Source of the DNA: Cryptomeria japonica
Lineage: Eukaryota > Streptophyta > Pinopsida > Cupressales > Cupressaceae
Length of the DNA: 64,000 bases
Direction of reading: 5' to 3'
Assembly: GCF_030272615.1 (NCBI RefSeq)
Contig: NC_081412.1
Location: 345,087,870 to 345,151,869, forward strand
Shown: positions 32,840-43,589 of the stretch, one piece after another
How positions within the stretch are numbered: the first letter of the stretch is position 1
Layout of the letters: each line of letters begins with the position of its first letter
The notes under the pieces: model-generated
The model's input: the letters and a program-made list of their open reading frames with translations, nothing else
Databases searched by the model: none
Told to the model about the DNA's origin: nothing
Made by a program: the position numbers and the translations under genes

Positions 32840-33430
32840 ACAAAAAGAAAGCTCAAAGTCTTCAACTATCTATTCTCCTATCAACCTTTTTAGATAATTT
32901 TATGCTAACTAAGCACAAAATGTAGCAGCTCAAAGTCTAACTACATGATGCACTTCAACTCACATGCACAAGTCTTAAAAATAGAAGTAGCACAAAGTCT
33001 ACAAGCTATCTTCCCACTTTAGCTTTCTACACTAGTTTCAGATATGATAAGAAGCTCAAAGTCTACAAGACCAAATCTGAAAACCAAACATATAACTCTA
33101 AATACAATTAGCAGCTCAAAGTCTGCAAGATTGAATTTAAATCCCTCTTTCACAATAGAACAAAACTCATAATCAACTCTAGAAAATGTCGTCACATAAC
33201 AACTTGAATTGGCACAAAGTCTCAACACAAGTTGCCTCTTTTATTGAAAACAATTTTTTTTACATCTAAACTCAAAGTCTTAGAGTGTACATACAAACTG
33301 GCAAAATTTTGTTGCATTGCCAAAAAGATCCTTATTTACAAATGAGGGCACAAAGTCTCAACACAACCTGCCTCTTTTATTGAAAACAATCTGATTTACA
33401 TCTAAACTCAAAGTCTTAGAGTGTACATAC
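32840..33430. repeat. CAAAGTCT word repeats in solo LTR-4
   Basis: GCTCAAAGTCT, GCACAAAGTCT and CTCAAAGTCTTAGAG recur about ten times at irregular spacing (for example 32841, 32929, 32991, 33055, 33114, 33212, 33270, 33348, 33407). Confidence 0.75.
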
Positions 33431-33470
33431 AAACTGGCAAAATTTTGTTGCATTGCCAAAATGTCCTCCT
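33210..33470. repeat. Tandem duplication of about 135 bp in solo LTR-4
   Basis: GGCACAAAGTCTCAACACAA starts both units (about 33211 and 33347). Both contain TGCCTCTTTTATTGAAAACAA, ACTCAAAGTCTTAGAGTG and CAAAATTTTGTTGCATTGCC with few changes. Confidence 0.92.
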
Positions 33471-33476
33471 TATATA
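33465..33476 (-). promoter_or_regulatory. TATA-like box of solo LTR-4
   Basis: Plus-strand CCTTATATAGG reads CCTATATAAGG on the minus strand. It lies between the palindrome array (upstream) and the repeat-rich transcribed part (downstream). Confidence 0.5.
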
Positions 33477-33904
33477 GGAAAATGTTGGAGAAAAATGTGG
33501 GCACAGTTGACCAATTCAACTGCATAGTCCCACTTGACTACAACTTCAGCAGAAAGAAAATATGCAGCTGCGAGAAAACTTGCAGCATCTAACAATGCAA
33601 ATACATGAAAAGAAAGTGTGAAAAAGAGGACACTTTATTCATCTTTCTCCTCCTCATTGGATTTCTGAAATTCTTCAAACTGAGCTAAAGCAACTTGCAT
33701 CTTAGCTTTGTCTAGCGCCATATCAACAATCTCATCAGCACATCTTCTTTTCTCTGTCGATTTGTTGGGAGAGGGCTCAGACATTTCAACATGGATCACT
33801 AGTAGTGTTTTGAAAATGATCACCATCAGACCAGCAAATTTCATCAATCAGAACAAGAAACAGGAGTCAGAAATGACTTAGGAGACAAAAAGGGAAAAAC
33901 TTGT

Positions 33905-35040
33905 AGGTCGGACTTTAAAGTCCGAACTGCAAGTTCAAACAATATCATATGCAGGTCGGAATTTAAAGTCCGATCTGCAAGGGAAAAACTTGACAAGCAA
34001 CTGCATGTCGGACTTTAAAGTCTGATCTGCAACCTAGGAAGGAAACTCAAAATTTGCACCTCGGACTTTAGAGTCCGATGTGCAAAGAAAATCAATCAAA
34101 GATTGCATATCTGACTTTAAAGTCCGATATGTGAGAAGGGCAAAAACTAAACTTGAGGTCGGGAAAAATTCCCCGATCTGCACATAGACCTACAGGTTGG
34201 GAAAAATTCCCCGACCTGCACTTAGACCTGCAGGTCGGGAAATATTCCCCGACCTGCACATGGACCTTGGCGAATTGAAACAAAAATAATCATGCAGGAA
34301 AAGACTCCTTGCAAATCGGACTTTAAAGTTCGACATGCAACTTCTCTCTTGCTAAACTACACATCGGACTTTAAAGTCCGATGTGCAAGGGAAAAGTCCC
34401 TGCAGGTTGGACTTTAAGGTCTGCTCTGCAGGAAAAGAACTGCCTGTAGGTCAGACTTTAAAGTCCGCTCTGCAGGGAAAGAATCACCTACAGGTTGGAC
34501 TTTAAAGTCCGCTCTGCAGGGAAAGAGACACCTGCAGGTCGGACTTTAAAGTCCGCCCTGTAGGGAAAGAATCACCTGCAGGTCGTACTTTAAAGTCCGT
34601 TCTGCAGGAAAAGAACCACCTGCAGGTCAGACTTTAAAGTTCGCTTTGCAGGAAAAGAACCACCTGCAGGTCAGACTTTAAAGTCCGATCTGCAGGGAAA
34701 TAATCAAAACATTGCACATCGGACTTTAAAGTCTGATGTGCAATTCTAACAAAGAAAAACCTTGCAGGTCGGACTTTAAAGTCTGACCTGCAGGTAAAAC
34801 TGCAAAAAAAAACAACTTAAAAACAAGAAAAACAAAAGTCCGCTTTGCAGGAAAAGAACCACCTGCAGGTCAGACTTTAAAGTCCGATCTGCAGGGAAAG
34901 AACCACCTGCAGGTCAGACTTTAAAGTCCGATCTGCAGGGAAATAATCAAAACATTGCACATCGGACTTTAAAGTCTGATGTGCAATTCTAACAAAGAAA
35001 AACCCTGCAGGTCGGACTTTAAAGTCCGACTTGCAGGTAA
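33905..35040. repeat. Array of more than 20 palindromes centred on GGACTTTAAAGTCC
   Basis: By eye there are 20 complete units of the type TCGGACTTTAAAGTCCGA (a perfect 18-bp palindrome in the consensus), one half unit at about 34836, and three units with another core, CGGGAAAAATTCCCCG (34158-34255). Most are extended by arms such as CTGCAGG or TGCACA, making palindromes of about 30 bp. Spacing is about 43-50 bp, with A-rich linkers such as GGGAAAGAATCAC. The arms differ between units, but the two arms of a unit often match each other. Confidence 0.93.
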
Positions 35041-35469
35041 AACTGCAAAAAACAACAACTTAAAAACAAGAAAAACAAAAGGCGAAAAGCAAAAGAGGCC
35101 AACCAACAGAGTCAATTAACCTTCCTGGAGGACATGAGGTATGAAACAGACTAGTTTCGTAGGGTTGCCTCACGATTTTAGCCATGCTAAAATTGAGGAC
35201 AATAAGATGACAAAATACAACATAAAAAACATTAGTTGCCATCAATGACAACTCAAATAACTGATCAAAGTCATCCAATCATATAATCTCAATCTCTTCA
35301 TCACAATGTCATCACAAATAGTCCTTTACCAGTTCAGTCACCATTCTTGATCTGCATCAGTTATGCCAATTATGCCAACACTTGATGCATCATCAGATTG
35401 TTTGAAATGCTTATATCACTTGTATTATCACACATGATGAGAATAGGTTGATCATATACCAAGTTAATA

Positions 35470-35690
35470 TCCTTAAATGTTTGGCTTCATCTAAATCACT
35501 TGACTGCAGAAAGATGCCGCAGAAATATACTCAGCTTCTGCTATTGATAAAGATGTTGAATCTTGCTTCTTATTGACCCAGGAGACCAATTTGCCTCCCA
35601 AGAAAAATGCACTACCACTAGTACTTCTTCTATCATCCACACAACCAGCCCAATAAGTATTGGTAAAAGCCTTGAAAGAGAAATTAACAT
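35470..35690 (-). pseudogene. Copia-B RNase H N-terminal part
   Basis: On the minus strand FTNTYWAGCVDDRRSTSGSAFF and then SWVNKKQDSTSLSIAEAEYI are copia RNase H motifs, with Tyr replacing the second Asp of the T-D-A-D-W start. The domain continues toward 35386, where Copia-A is inserted, and is completed at 24790-25117. Confidence 0.85.
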
Positions 35691-35694
35691 CTTT

Positions 35695-36690
35695 TTAATA
35701 CCATAAGCCATGATATGGAGTCCCCTTTAGATATATTAATATTCTTTTAGCAGTCTTCTCATGAGATTGCTTAGGGTTAGCTTGATATCTAGCAACTAGA
35801 CATATCACATGCATAATGTCAGGTCTAGAAGTAGTCAAATATAACAATCCCCTAATAATAAACCTATAAAGAGTTTGATTAAACCTTGGTGACGTATCAT
35901 CCTTGCACAAATGACAACCAATAGTCATGGGAGTATGCATTGTGTTAGAATCCTTCATACCAAACTTATTCAACATCTCTTTAACATACTTAGCTTGTGA
36001 AATAAAGATACCATTTTCTAGTTGAGCAACTTGAAGTCCAAGAAAGAAAGAGAACTCACCAATCATGGACATCTTAAACTCTTTGTGCATCTCTTCAACA
36101 AATCTCTTACATATACCATCATCTCCATCAAAGATAATGTCATCAACAAATACTATAATTATCAAAGGCTTGTCTTCCTCAACCTTAAGATAAATATTTC
36201 TATCACCTATACCTTTTTTGAAGCCTTGTTGAAGTAAGTACTTAGCTAATCTTGCATACCAAGCCCTAGGGGCTTGCTTGAGACCATACAAAGCCTTTTT
36301 AAGTTTGCAAACCATGTCCAAATTATCTGATAACTAAAACCCGTTAGGCTTTTCTATGTAGACTTCTTCCCGTAGATCACCATTCAAGAAAGTTGACTTG
36401 ACACCTATCTGATAAACCTTAAGGTTTTTGTGAGCTACAAAGGAAAGAAATAGTATGGTTGCCTCCATCCTTGTCATGGAAGCATATACCTCTTCAAAAT
36501 CAATCCCTTATACTTTAGAATAACCTTTACAAACCAATCTTAGTTTATTCCTTGTCACTTCTCCTTGATCATTTAACTTGTTCCAAAACACCCACTTTGT
36601 TCCTATGACATTCTTATTTGTACGTCTAGGGACTAATTCTCATGTTTTATTCTCCTTATTTTGATTAAGCTCTTCTTCCATTGCTTTCAA
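35695..36690 (-). pseudogene. Copia-B reverse transcriptase
   Basis: The 208-codon ORF 35695-36321 has [31 protein letters not shown] (catalytic Asp pair present, Phe for Tyr) and TSRPDIMHVICLVARYQ. The upstream part ([40 protein letters not shown]) is read from 36322 to about 36640 with in-frame stops near 36508 and 36338. Confidence 0.9.
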
Positions 36691-37271
36691 TCACCCTTCA
36701 TCTTTGGTAGCATCAACGAATCTCTTGGGCTCTTTGACAAGAGAAAAAAGGTTCACTTGCTCAATTTTTTTTGCAAATCTTCTCCTAGTCTGCACACCTT
36801 CATTCTTATGACCAATGATCTAATATTTTCAATGGTTCCTTTGAACATACTTTTCTGGAGTTTTAGGGGATTTATCTTTTTCCTTTATTTCCTTTTCTCC
36901 CTCCTCTTCATCCTCTTCTTCGTCAATAGAGGGGGCTCCTTCTAATCCACAATTCTCAGGTTCTTATGCATTTTGATTCCAATCTTCATCTACCTTGACA
37001 TTTTTCTTTCAACTATCCTCTTCAATATCTTGTTATAGCATCTATAGGCCTTGGTTCCTACAGAATAACCAAGGAAGATCCTTTCATCACTTCTTGAATC
37101 AAAATTTCCAAGATCTTCTTCATCTCTTGTGATGTAACATTTGTTGACAAAAAAATTGAAATACTTGACTATTGTCGGTCTTCCATGCCATAAATCATAA
37201 GGGGTCTAAGAGTGATTGACCCTCACCTGCACCCTTTTAAGAATATAGACAAAAGTATGTGCTATCTATTT

Positions 37272-37865
37272 CTAATATACATCAAACAAATTAGCACCAT
37301 TCAAAATTGTTCTTTCCATCTCTTGAACTGCCCTATTTTTTCTTTCAACTACCCCATTCTGTTGAGGGGTCCTAGGAGCAGATAGATGTCTCCTAATGCC
37401 ATGATCTTCACAAAACTTATCAAACTCATTTGAAGTAAATTCACCTCCTCTATTAGACCTTAGACACTTGATCTTAGCATCTATCTCATTATCTACCATA
37501 GATTTGAAAGCTTTAAACTTATCTAGAGCTTCATACTTTTCTCTCAAAAATATAATTGATGTCATTCTAGAATAACCATAAATAAGCAACATAAAGTACA
37601 TTTTACCATTGAGTCCTTTCATCCTGGTTGGTCCACTTATATCAATATGTATCAGCTGTAAAAGTTTTGTAGTAGAATACTTCTTGTCCTTGAACCTTGT
37701 CCTTGTTTGCTTTCTCATTTGACATTCCTTGCATAAAGTGTTTGTAGGTTTGATGATCTTTGCCATATCTCTTACCGCATGTGTAGAGTAGATCTTCACC
37801 ATGCTGTCAAAATTGATGTGACCCATCCTCTTGTGCCATAACCAACATTCACGAGACTGTGCCAC
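37272..37865 (-). pseudogene. Copia-B integrase
   Basis: 198 codons open: WLWHKRMGHINF..CKECQMRK (zinc-binding HHCC), HIDISGPT (first catalytic Asp), then LLIYGYSR where the usual FVDDYSR is expected, so the second catalytic Asp is lost. TPQQNGVVERKNR with the catalytic Glu is intact. It would insert the cDNA; the lost Asp predicts no activity. Confidence 0.9.
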
Positions 37866-37962
37866 CAGACAACTACTTCTTTTAGCTTCCTTTAGATTAT
37901 AAACATTTACCCATAGTCATATCCCTTTTTTGAGTTCACAACCTTTGTCATGAAAAGTGAGT

Positions 37963-38181
37963 TTATATCATATGACTAACACTAAGAAGATTATTCTTCA
38001 ATTTTTTAACATAAAGAACATCCTCTATCTTATTCTTTTCATCAATTATTATTGTACCCTTTCCATAAATTTGAGCAGAGTCTTCATCACCAAACTTCAC
38101 TAATACCCCATTCCACTTCTCAAGGTTGATGAAATTCTTCCTATCACCATTCTTATGATTATAAAAATCATTTTCAATCAC
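37963..38181 (-). pseudogene. Copia-B protease remnant
   Basis: The N-terminus aligns with the WVIDSGC..HMTGD site of copia proteases but reads IENDFYNHKNGD, so the catalytic Asp-Ser-Gly is destroyed. LKNNLLSVSHM, the second motif, remains. Confidence 0.75.
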
Positions 38182-38448
38182 CCAAGTATTTTTTTTCTAT
38201 TTTGCATGGAGGGAAATTCACACAATTTATGACTTTTCGTTACTTTTATCAACTTGTAAGGTACCAAACTTCTCACAACTTCTAACATCATTCTTTCTGT
38301 CATCAACTCTCATGGCTAAAAATAATGTTTCATCATTTGAATCATCTTGATCTTTAGATGAATAGGTTCTTTCTTTATAATACACACTTCTTTTGAGATT
38401 CTCTCTTTTATTTCTGCCTTCTCTTCTACTGTTATCTTCTCTAAAAGT

Positions 38449-39115
38449 TCATTTAGAAGAAAAATGACCAATTCTTCCGCAATCAAAACATTTGAAAGGT
38501 AACTTACCTTTGTACTTGCCAGTGTCTTTCCTTAATCTTCTTACAAAGTTTGCTTCTACTTCATCAAAGTCATCAACTTGATCAATACCTTCAACTTCTA
38601 CCTTCTTACTGGCTTTGAATGCAACTTCCTTCTTGTGGGCATCCAATTCAAACTCTAAAATTTGAAAGGTAGTGAGACCACCATTTAGTTGATCCATTGA
38701 ATACTTGTCCAAATTCGTACTTTCTTCAATATTAGAAACTTTAGAACTATATGATTTGGGAAGAGATCTGAGTACCTTTCTATCACCTCATCTTCTTCTA
38801 ATTCTCCTCCAATACCTCCAATTGCATTTACTACTTCAGTAACCCAGAGCATATAGCTAGCGATGTCTTCATCTTTTGATATCCTTAAGTTCTCAAATTT
38901 GCATTTGAAGTATTGCATCTTGATCTACCTTACTTTGTCATCTCCTTCATATATGCTTCTAACCTTCTCCCAAACATATTTAGCAGTATTGCAATGCATT
39001 ACCTTCACAAGTTCTACATTTGCTAATCCACTTATGATTGCATTTCTTGCTTTTCCATTATTTTCATACAACTTAATCTCATTTAGATTTGTTGGAAGAG
39101 CAGGAGGAAAAGTAT
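38449..39115 (-). pseudogene. Copia-B gag
   Basis: Two main frames: 38685-38918 (KCKFENLRISKDEDIASYM.., a gag helix region) and 38449-38712 (..GKYKGKLPFKCFDCGRIGHFS.., zinc knuckle with its last Cys lost at a stop). A further N-terminal piece near 38950-39060 reads ..KLYENNGKARNAIISGL... Frameshifts near 38700 and a stop near 38919 break it. Confidence 0.85.
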
Positions 39116-39286
39116 AACCATCTTTGACTGAGTTTCAAATTCCAAATCCCAAAGAGGTTGAATGTGCTTCCATTCTTAGTTTCTAGAAGGTCTAGTTCAT
39201 ACCATCAAACTTAGGAATCTTGTAAGACCCATCTTGTGCCATCCTAAACCTTCCTCAAATGGTTAAGCTTACCATAGAGGGACCTT

Positions 39287-39298
39287 GCTCTGATACCA
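39287..39298 (-). other. Primer-binding site of Copia-B
   Basis: GCTCTGATACCA, a perfect complement of the initiator-Met primer site, two bases from the LTR. Confidence 0.9.
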
Positions 39299-39300
39299 AT

Positions 39301-41318
39301 TGTTGAACACACCCAAGACTGAGAGGGGGGGGGTGAATCAATCTTGAACAAATATTAACACTTTATAACACTAGTTAAATTCAACTTTAAACCTTGACCT
39401 GATTAGTAATAACGAAAGATAAACAATAAACAAAATGCACATGAGAACACAATACTTATGTGGAAAACCCAAGAAGGGAAAAACCACGGTGAGAGTTAAC
39501 TCACACTATATGAACAAGTATTGCAAGGTTTGTTTTAGGTCTCATTACCTAGGGAATCTCACTTCTTCTGAAAGAACTTGTAGGTTGAGGTTCACTACCT
39601 CAGGGCAAGATACAAAGGACTTGTTAAGAAGACTCACTATCTCTGAGCAAGATAAATGAAAGTATGAGTTACAACAAAAACCCTTCAACATCACTACATC
39701 CAACCGTCTCCTTGAAATGTAGCCACTCTTGACTCACTACCTCAAGCAATCATTTGGAAATTATGCTCCAATACTTTCACCGTACACTCTTTGTACTTTA
39801 CATTCAAATTTTCCACATTCCACATTGATCCACACACCTTGCAAATGAAATGATCTTCTATTTATACCATCTGCAAGATTTAAAAACATCAATTTGGTTA
39901 GCTAGAATAGGGAACAAGACATGATCCCATAAAGTCACATAAATGCAATGAAAGAGGTCTTATCCAATAGATAGAGATGACCTAAAACATCTTGTTACAT
40001 CATCCAATGCAGTCCCAAACATCACACACTAGAACATCCTCCCAAGTCAACAACAAGGTAATGTGTAGCTCTTAAAAACACCTTCCAAATGAATCTATTC
40101 AATATGGATCCCTAAAAGACATAGTAGAACCAAAATACAATTCAACACTAACTCTAATATTGGCACAAACCCCAAACGATATAGTGAAAGAAAAATAACA
40201 AGCCTTGTCGGTTAGATGACAACAAATTACCTTGAAAAGCCAACACCAAACACAATGCAACACCAAGGAGATCAATCATCATGCATACCACATGGAGACA
40301 TCCATGAACACTTCTAGACACATATTTCATATTACTAAGACATGACAAGATGGTTAAACCAAACTGATACAAAGCACTTCATTACCAGGATGATAGGAAA
40401 CACAATCAAGGGATATGACATTGATAATCACATTTTTGGAACACTTCATCACCTGGAATATGAACGGAGACACTGTATAAACATTATAAGAATGTCCTCA
40501 AAACTACAACAACAAAGATATCAATGCGAAGGATTCTCTAGACTAGTCCTAACCAATCATCAAACTGTCATACTACCTTGACCAAAAATGTTGGTTGCAA
40601 TACCACAGACCTGAAAAGATGAGTGCAATACATAGCATACACATTATATCTAAAACCACAAGGCCACTTACAAATGTGGAGGACTGCGATTCTTCTAGAC
40701 CATCTTCAACATATTTTCATGCATTAACATACTTCGTCAACTTTCAAAGACCAAAGCACCTTGTAACAATATTTTTATCACCCAAGAGCCATAAAAGAGG
40801 TACTACAACAACTCGTAGTATGCATGCGATCATCCAAAAAATATCACTTCATCATCATGCATCTAATCCTCAACTTAATGCTTCTAATCATCATCTAATA
40901 TGATATCGTCATGATACTATCTCTGCAAACACCATCATTGTTCTTTAACACGTGATGATCATAATCACAATATTGAATACAAACATCAACACGAAGAAGG
41001 TGGACATACACAAAAAAGAATATCCTTAGCCATTTAACCGACTGTACTATGTATCAATGACTACAAACTGCAACAAGCACAACACATCAACAACATATAC
41101 TTCAATCAGTAGAGGGTCACTATTGGACAAAACCATAACCACACTAACAATAATCTCCAATATCCTCCACACATTAGTAATATATATACTTCCATTAGTA
41201 AAGGGTCACCAATGGACAACACCATAACTGCACTGACAACAATCTCCAATATCCTCCACAATACTGAGGGTTGACATCAATAACAACACTTAGTCATCAA
41301 TGACAAAAACTACCAACA
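39301..41318 (-). repeat. Copia-B 5' LTR
   Basis: 2,018 bp, TGTTGAACACACCC to TACCAACA. Contains the G tract (about 39324-39333), the hairpin (39457-39490) and a minus-strand TATA box (plus-strand CTATTTATACC near 39858). It is longer than the 3' LTR, mainly by about 340 bp near 40665-41010 and by extra copies of the phrase ACAATCTCCAATATCCTC near its end. Confidence 0.88.
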
Positions 41319-41570
41319 ATTTACACAATTGTAATTTTGTACCAAACTATACAAAATCTCGAAACATTAGAAAATGACTATTGGTTGCGAAAGATGCATA
41401 AATATAGTTGAAAAGTATTACAAATAGAAAAGAACACAAACAAATGTAAAAATTAACATTTGAATTAGGAAAAAACCTACAAGTTGAACTAATCTATGTT
41501 TTGAAACATAGGAATAGATGCTAAAATAGGTGTAGTTTGTAGTGTCAAAATTATAAGGTATGCAATATTT
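41319..41570. repeat. Repeat R1 copy 1, right half
   Basis: Continues R1 after Copia-B: CAAAATC..AAA then ATTAGAAAATGAC, AAAGATGCATAA, AGGAAAAA, ATGCTAAAATA then GTA.TTGTAG, matching 46800-46960 and 47225-47440. Confidence 0.7.
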
Positions 41571-43589
41571 GACATCATATTTTGTCCTCAGGTTAGGGGC
41601 TTATGCCTTTAGGTGATAAACATATGCTAAAATAAATAAATGAAATTATGAAAAATAAAAACATTTGGAGAATACACAAAATGATAAAAAATAGAATCTT
41701 CATGTGAGGAATCCATTGTAAAACAAATATTTTAAATAATACATAAAATGCAACACAAAGGCATTACACAACATGAAAATTGCAACACAAACATGTTAGT
41801 ATATCATATGTAATCAAATATATACATCGTACATAAAAGAGAAACTACAAAATAAATACAATAAAAACAAAGATCTACATGCACATGAAAGAGAAATGCA
41901 AGAACATAAATGAAGATATTTACTAGCATGTTTTGTTGCTAGAAAATAGAAATACAATCTCACTAAGCTCTATTGTTAGGAAAATGTAGATATTATTCTT
42001 AGTGTAGCGTGCTATGTTGTTAGGAATTGTATGAGAATATCATTTATCACATGGAGTAGTGTGCTTTGTTGCCAAGCGACTCATATGTAAAGATGATAAC
42101 ATACATGTGATACTATACGTTTTTGCTAGGAAATCTTGATAAGGGTGGCCATGTCCAAGTGTAATTTTTACTTGGGACCACAAACCACTGATTATAGGAA
42201 AGAATACCAAAATATGTAGTGTTTGAATGTAGATATATGTCCTCAAACATTAAATGGATAAAACAAGGGTATGCAATTAGTTTTAGGGTAGAAAAATATA
42301 TATAAATAAGGGACTCAAGAAGAATATATATAAAAATCATATGCTCCCAAGGTCAAGCATTTTGCCCCTAGAAATAGATAAAAACGAAGAAAGAAAAATT
42401 AAATGTTGTCACCATAGAAGATAGTTGTAGCTGAAATTGTCTTAGTGCTAAAATGACAACACAAAGAGAGAGAAAACCATGAGTACCACATAAAAAGAAA
42501 CAACATAATAGATTAATGTAGAAATTAATAGGGGTTGATAATATAAGGAAAAATCCACGCGAAAGAGTACATACAAATAGAGGAAATAGATTACACAATG
42601 ATGCCACCTATATCAATAAGGTCTTGCATTTTATTGTTTAGCACATGACATTTATTAGCAGAACGATCTAGAATCATATGGTACATACAAGAGATTCCAA
42701 ATGAACTTAGAGTGGTTTTTAGTGTGTAGGAGGAAGAGGGATCAAGTGAGATTCGAAGAGAATGATTAGAACATGTTCAAGAAGGTTGCCGAGATGTGTG
42801 TAGGAACTTATTTCATGTTTGGGTAGAATGAAAGAAGGTTGATTATTTTTAGGTTTCTCACAAGAAATATACAGTGATGCTTTGAAAAATAGAAATGGTA
42901 TGTAAGGTAGTGTGTAAAGAAGGTTGAGAATTAAAATGAAGAGAATTAGGGTTGAGGGTGGGAGATTAAAGGAGAAGTAATAGTTGATGAAGAGTCATGA
43001 GAAGGATGCACACTATCTATCATATGACAAAGGTTGGACAATTTGATATTGATAAAGTGATTAATGAATACATTATACTTTGAATTGTCCTGATAAATAA
43101 GAATCTCATCCTTTAAAGAAAGAGATCAAGAGGCAAATATTTGAAAATTATATCATGAGATGAGGAACACAGGAGACATGCTTTCTCATTAATAGAAGAA
43201 GACTACATTTTTTTATCAAGGGAAGTAGGATAAGTTTTAGAACAAGGAAGATTTTGGGAAGAGGAATGGGAAGAGATAGTAGGGTTTTATTTAGAGAGAT
43301 CTAGAGAATGTAGCAAAATAGAGGGGGCTAAATCATTGTTAGGAATGAAATGAATTATCATTATTATAAAATTTTGGACAAAGGTAGAAGAAAGGATAAA
43401 CAAGGAGGGAAAAAACATATATACAAACATACACAAAGGTAAAAAGTAAACTACGATAAACCTGGGTTCAATGAAAGAAAGATGAGCCTAATTACGAAGG
43501 AAGAGAATTCTAGGATTACTAAAATGAAAAGTCATTAGAAAATTATTGTAATTGTAAAAGTAGATTAAATTATATTACATGTGGTCTAT
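41571..43589. other. AT-rich non-coding stretch
   Basis: About 2 kb with short ORFs only and no recognisable domain, RNA gene or clear repeat boundary. Confidence 0.5.

Larger units (their letters stand above)
32520..35204 (-). mobile_element. Solo LTR-4 with palindrome array, inserted in the Copia-A 5' LTR
   Basis: Flanked by a perfect 5-bp duplication AGATG (32515-32519 and 35205-35209); the empty site is seen in the other Copia-A LTR. Ends TGTTG and CAATA fit TG..CA termini with one C-to-T change. On the minus strand it starts TATTGTCCTCAATTTTAGC. A TATA-like TATATAAG lies near 33467-33474, so the palindromes (33905-35040) are upstream of it, in U3. The transcribed part (32520-33450) has CAAAGTCT words and a 128-bp tandem duplication. 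A partner LTR is absent. Confidence 0.85.
25123..35380 (-). mobile_element. Copia-A: minus-strand Ty1/copia element nested in Copia-B
   Basis: LTRs 25123-26644 (1,522 bp) and 31174-35380 (1,517 bp once the nested LTR-4 and its duplication are removed). Both start TGATAATCTTAGAGGATCC and end TATGCCAACA. A perfect 5-bp target duplication CTTGA lies at 25118-25122 and 35381-35385. The primer-site complement GCTCTGATACCA (31160-31171) matches perfectly. Minus-strand order is gag, protease, integrase, RT, RNase H, the copia order. Gag is open for 311 codons and RT for 413 codons, so it is younger than Copia-B. Integrase has several stops. Confidence 0.95.
31174..35380 (-). repeat. Copia-A 5' LTR with nested solo LTR-4
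   Basis: Colinear with 25123-26644 up to 32519 and again from 35205. The 2,685 bp between are LTR-4. The G tract (about 15 G) is at 31207-31221 and the hairpin at about 31450-31476. Confidence 0.93.
23182..41318 (-). mobile_element. Copia-B: minus-strand Ty1/copia element interrupted by Copia-A
   Basis: LTRs 23182-24785 and 39301-41318 both start TGTTGAACACACC and end in ACAACA or CCAACA. Flanking 5-mers are TTTTA and ATTTA (4 of 5). The split repeat R1 closes up neatly when 23182-41318 is removed. A primer-site complement GCTCTGATACCA lies at 39287-39298. Minus-strand order: gag (38449-39115), protease (37963-38181), integrase (37272-37865), RT (35695-36690), RNase H (35470-35690 and 24790-25117). 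Copia-A sits within RNase H. Without it the element is about 7.9 kb. Stops, frameshifts and lost catalytic residues show it is dead. Confidence 0.88.

Noticed and set aside
33635-33847. 70-codon Lys/Glu-rich ORF on the minus strand within solo LTR-4
   Set aside because: It lies upstream of the inferred TATA-like box in U3. A short helix-rich peptide alone is not enough evidence for a gene.
33905-35040. CRISPR array (regular repeats with spacers)
   Set aside because: Linkers between units are similar to each other rather than unique. Repeats are palindromic and variable, no cas genes are present, and the context is a plant LTR.
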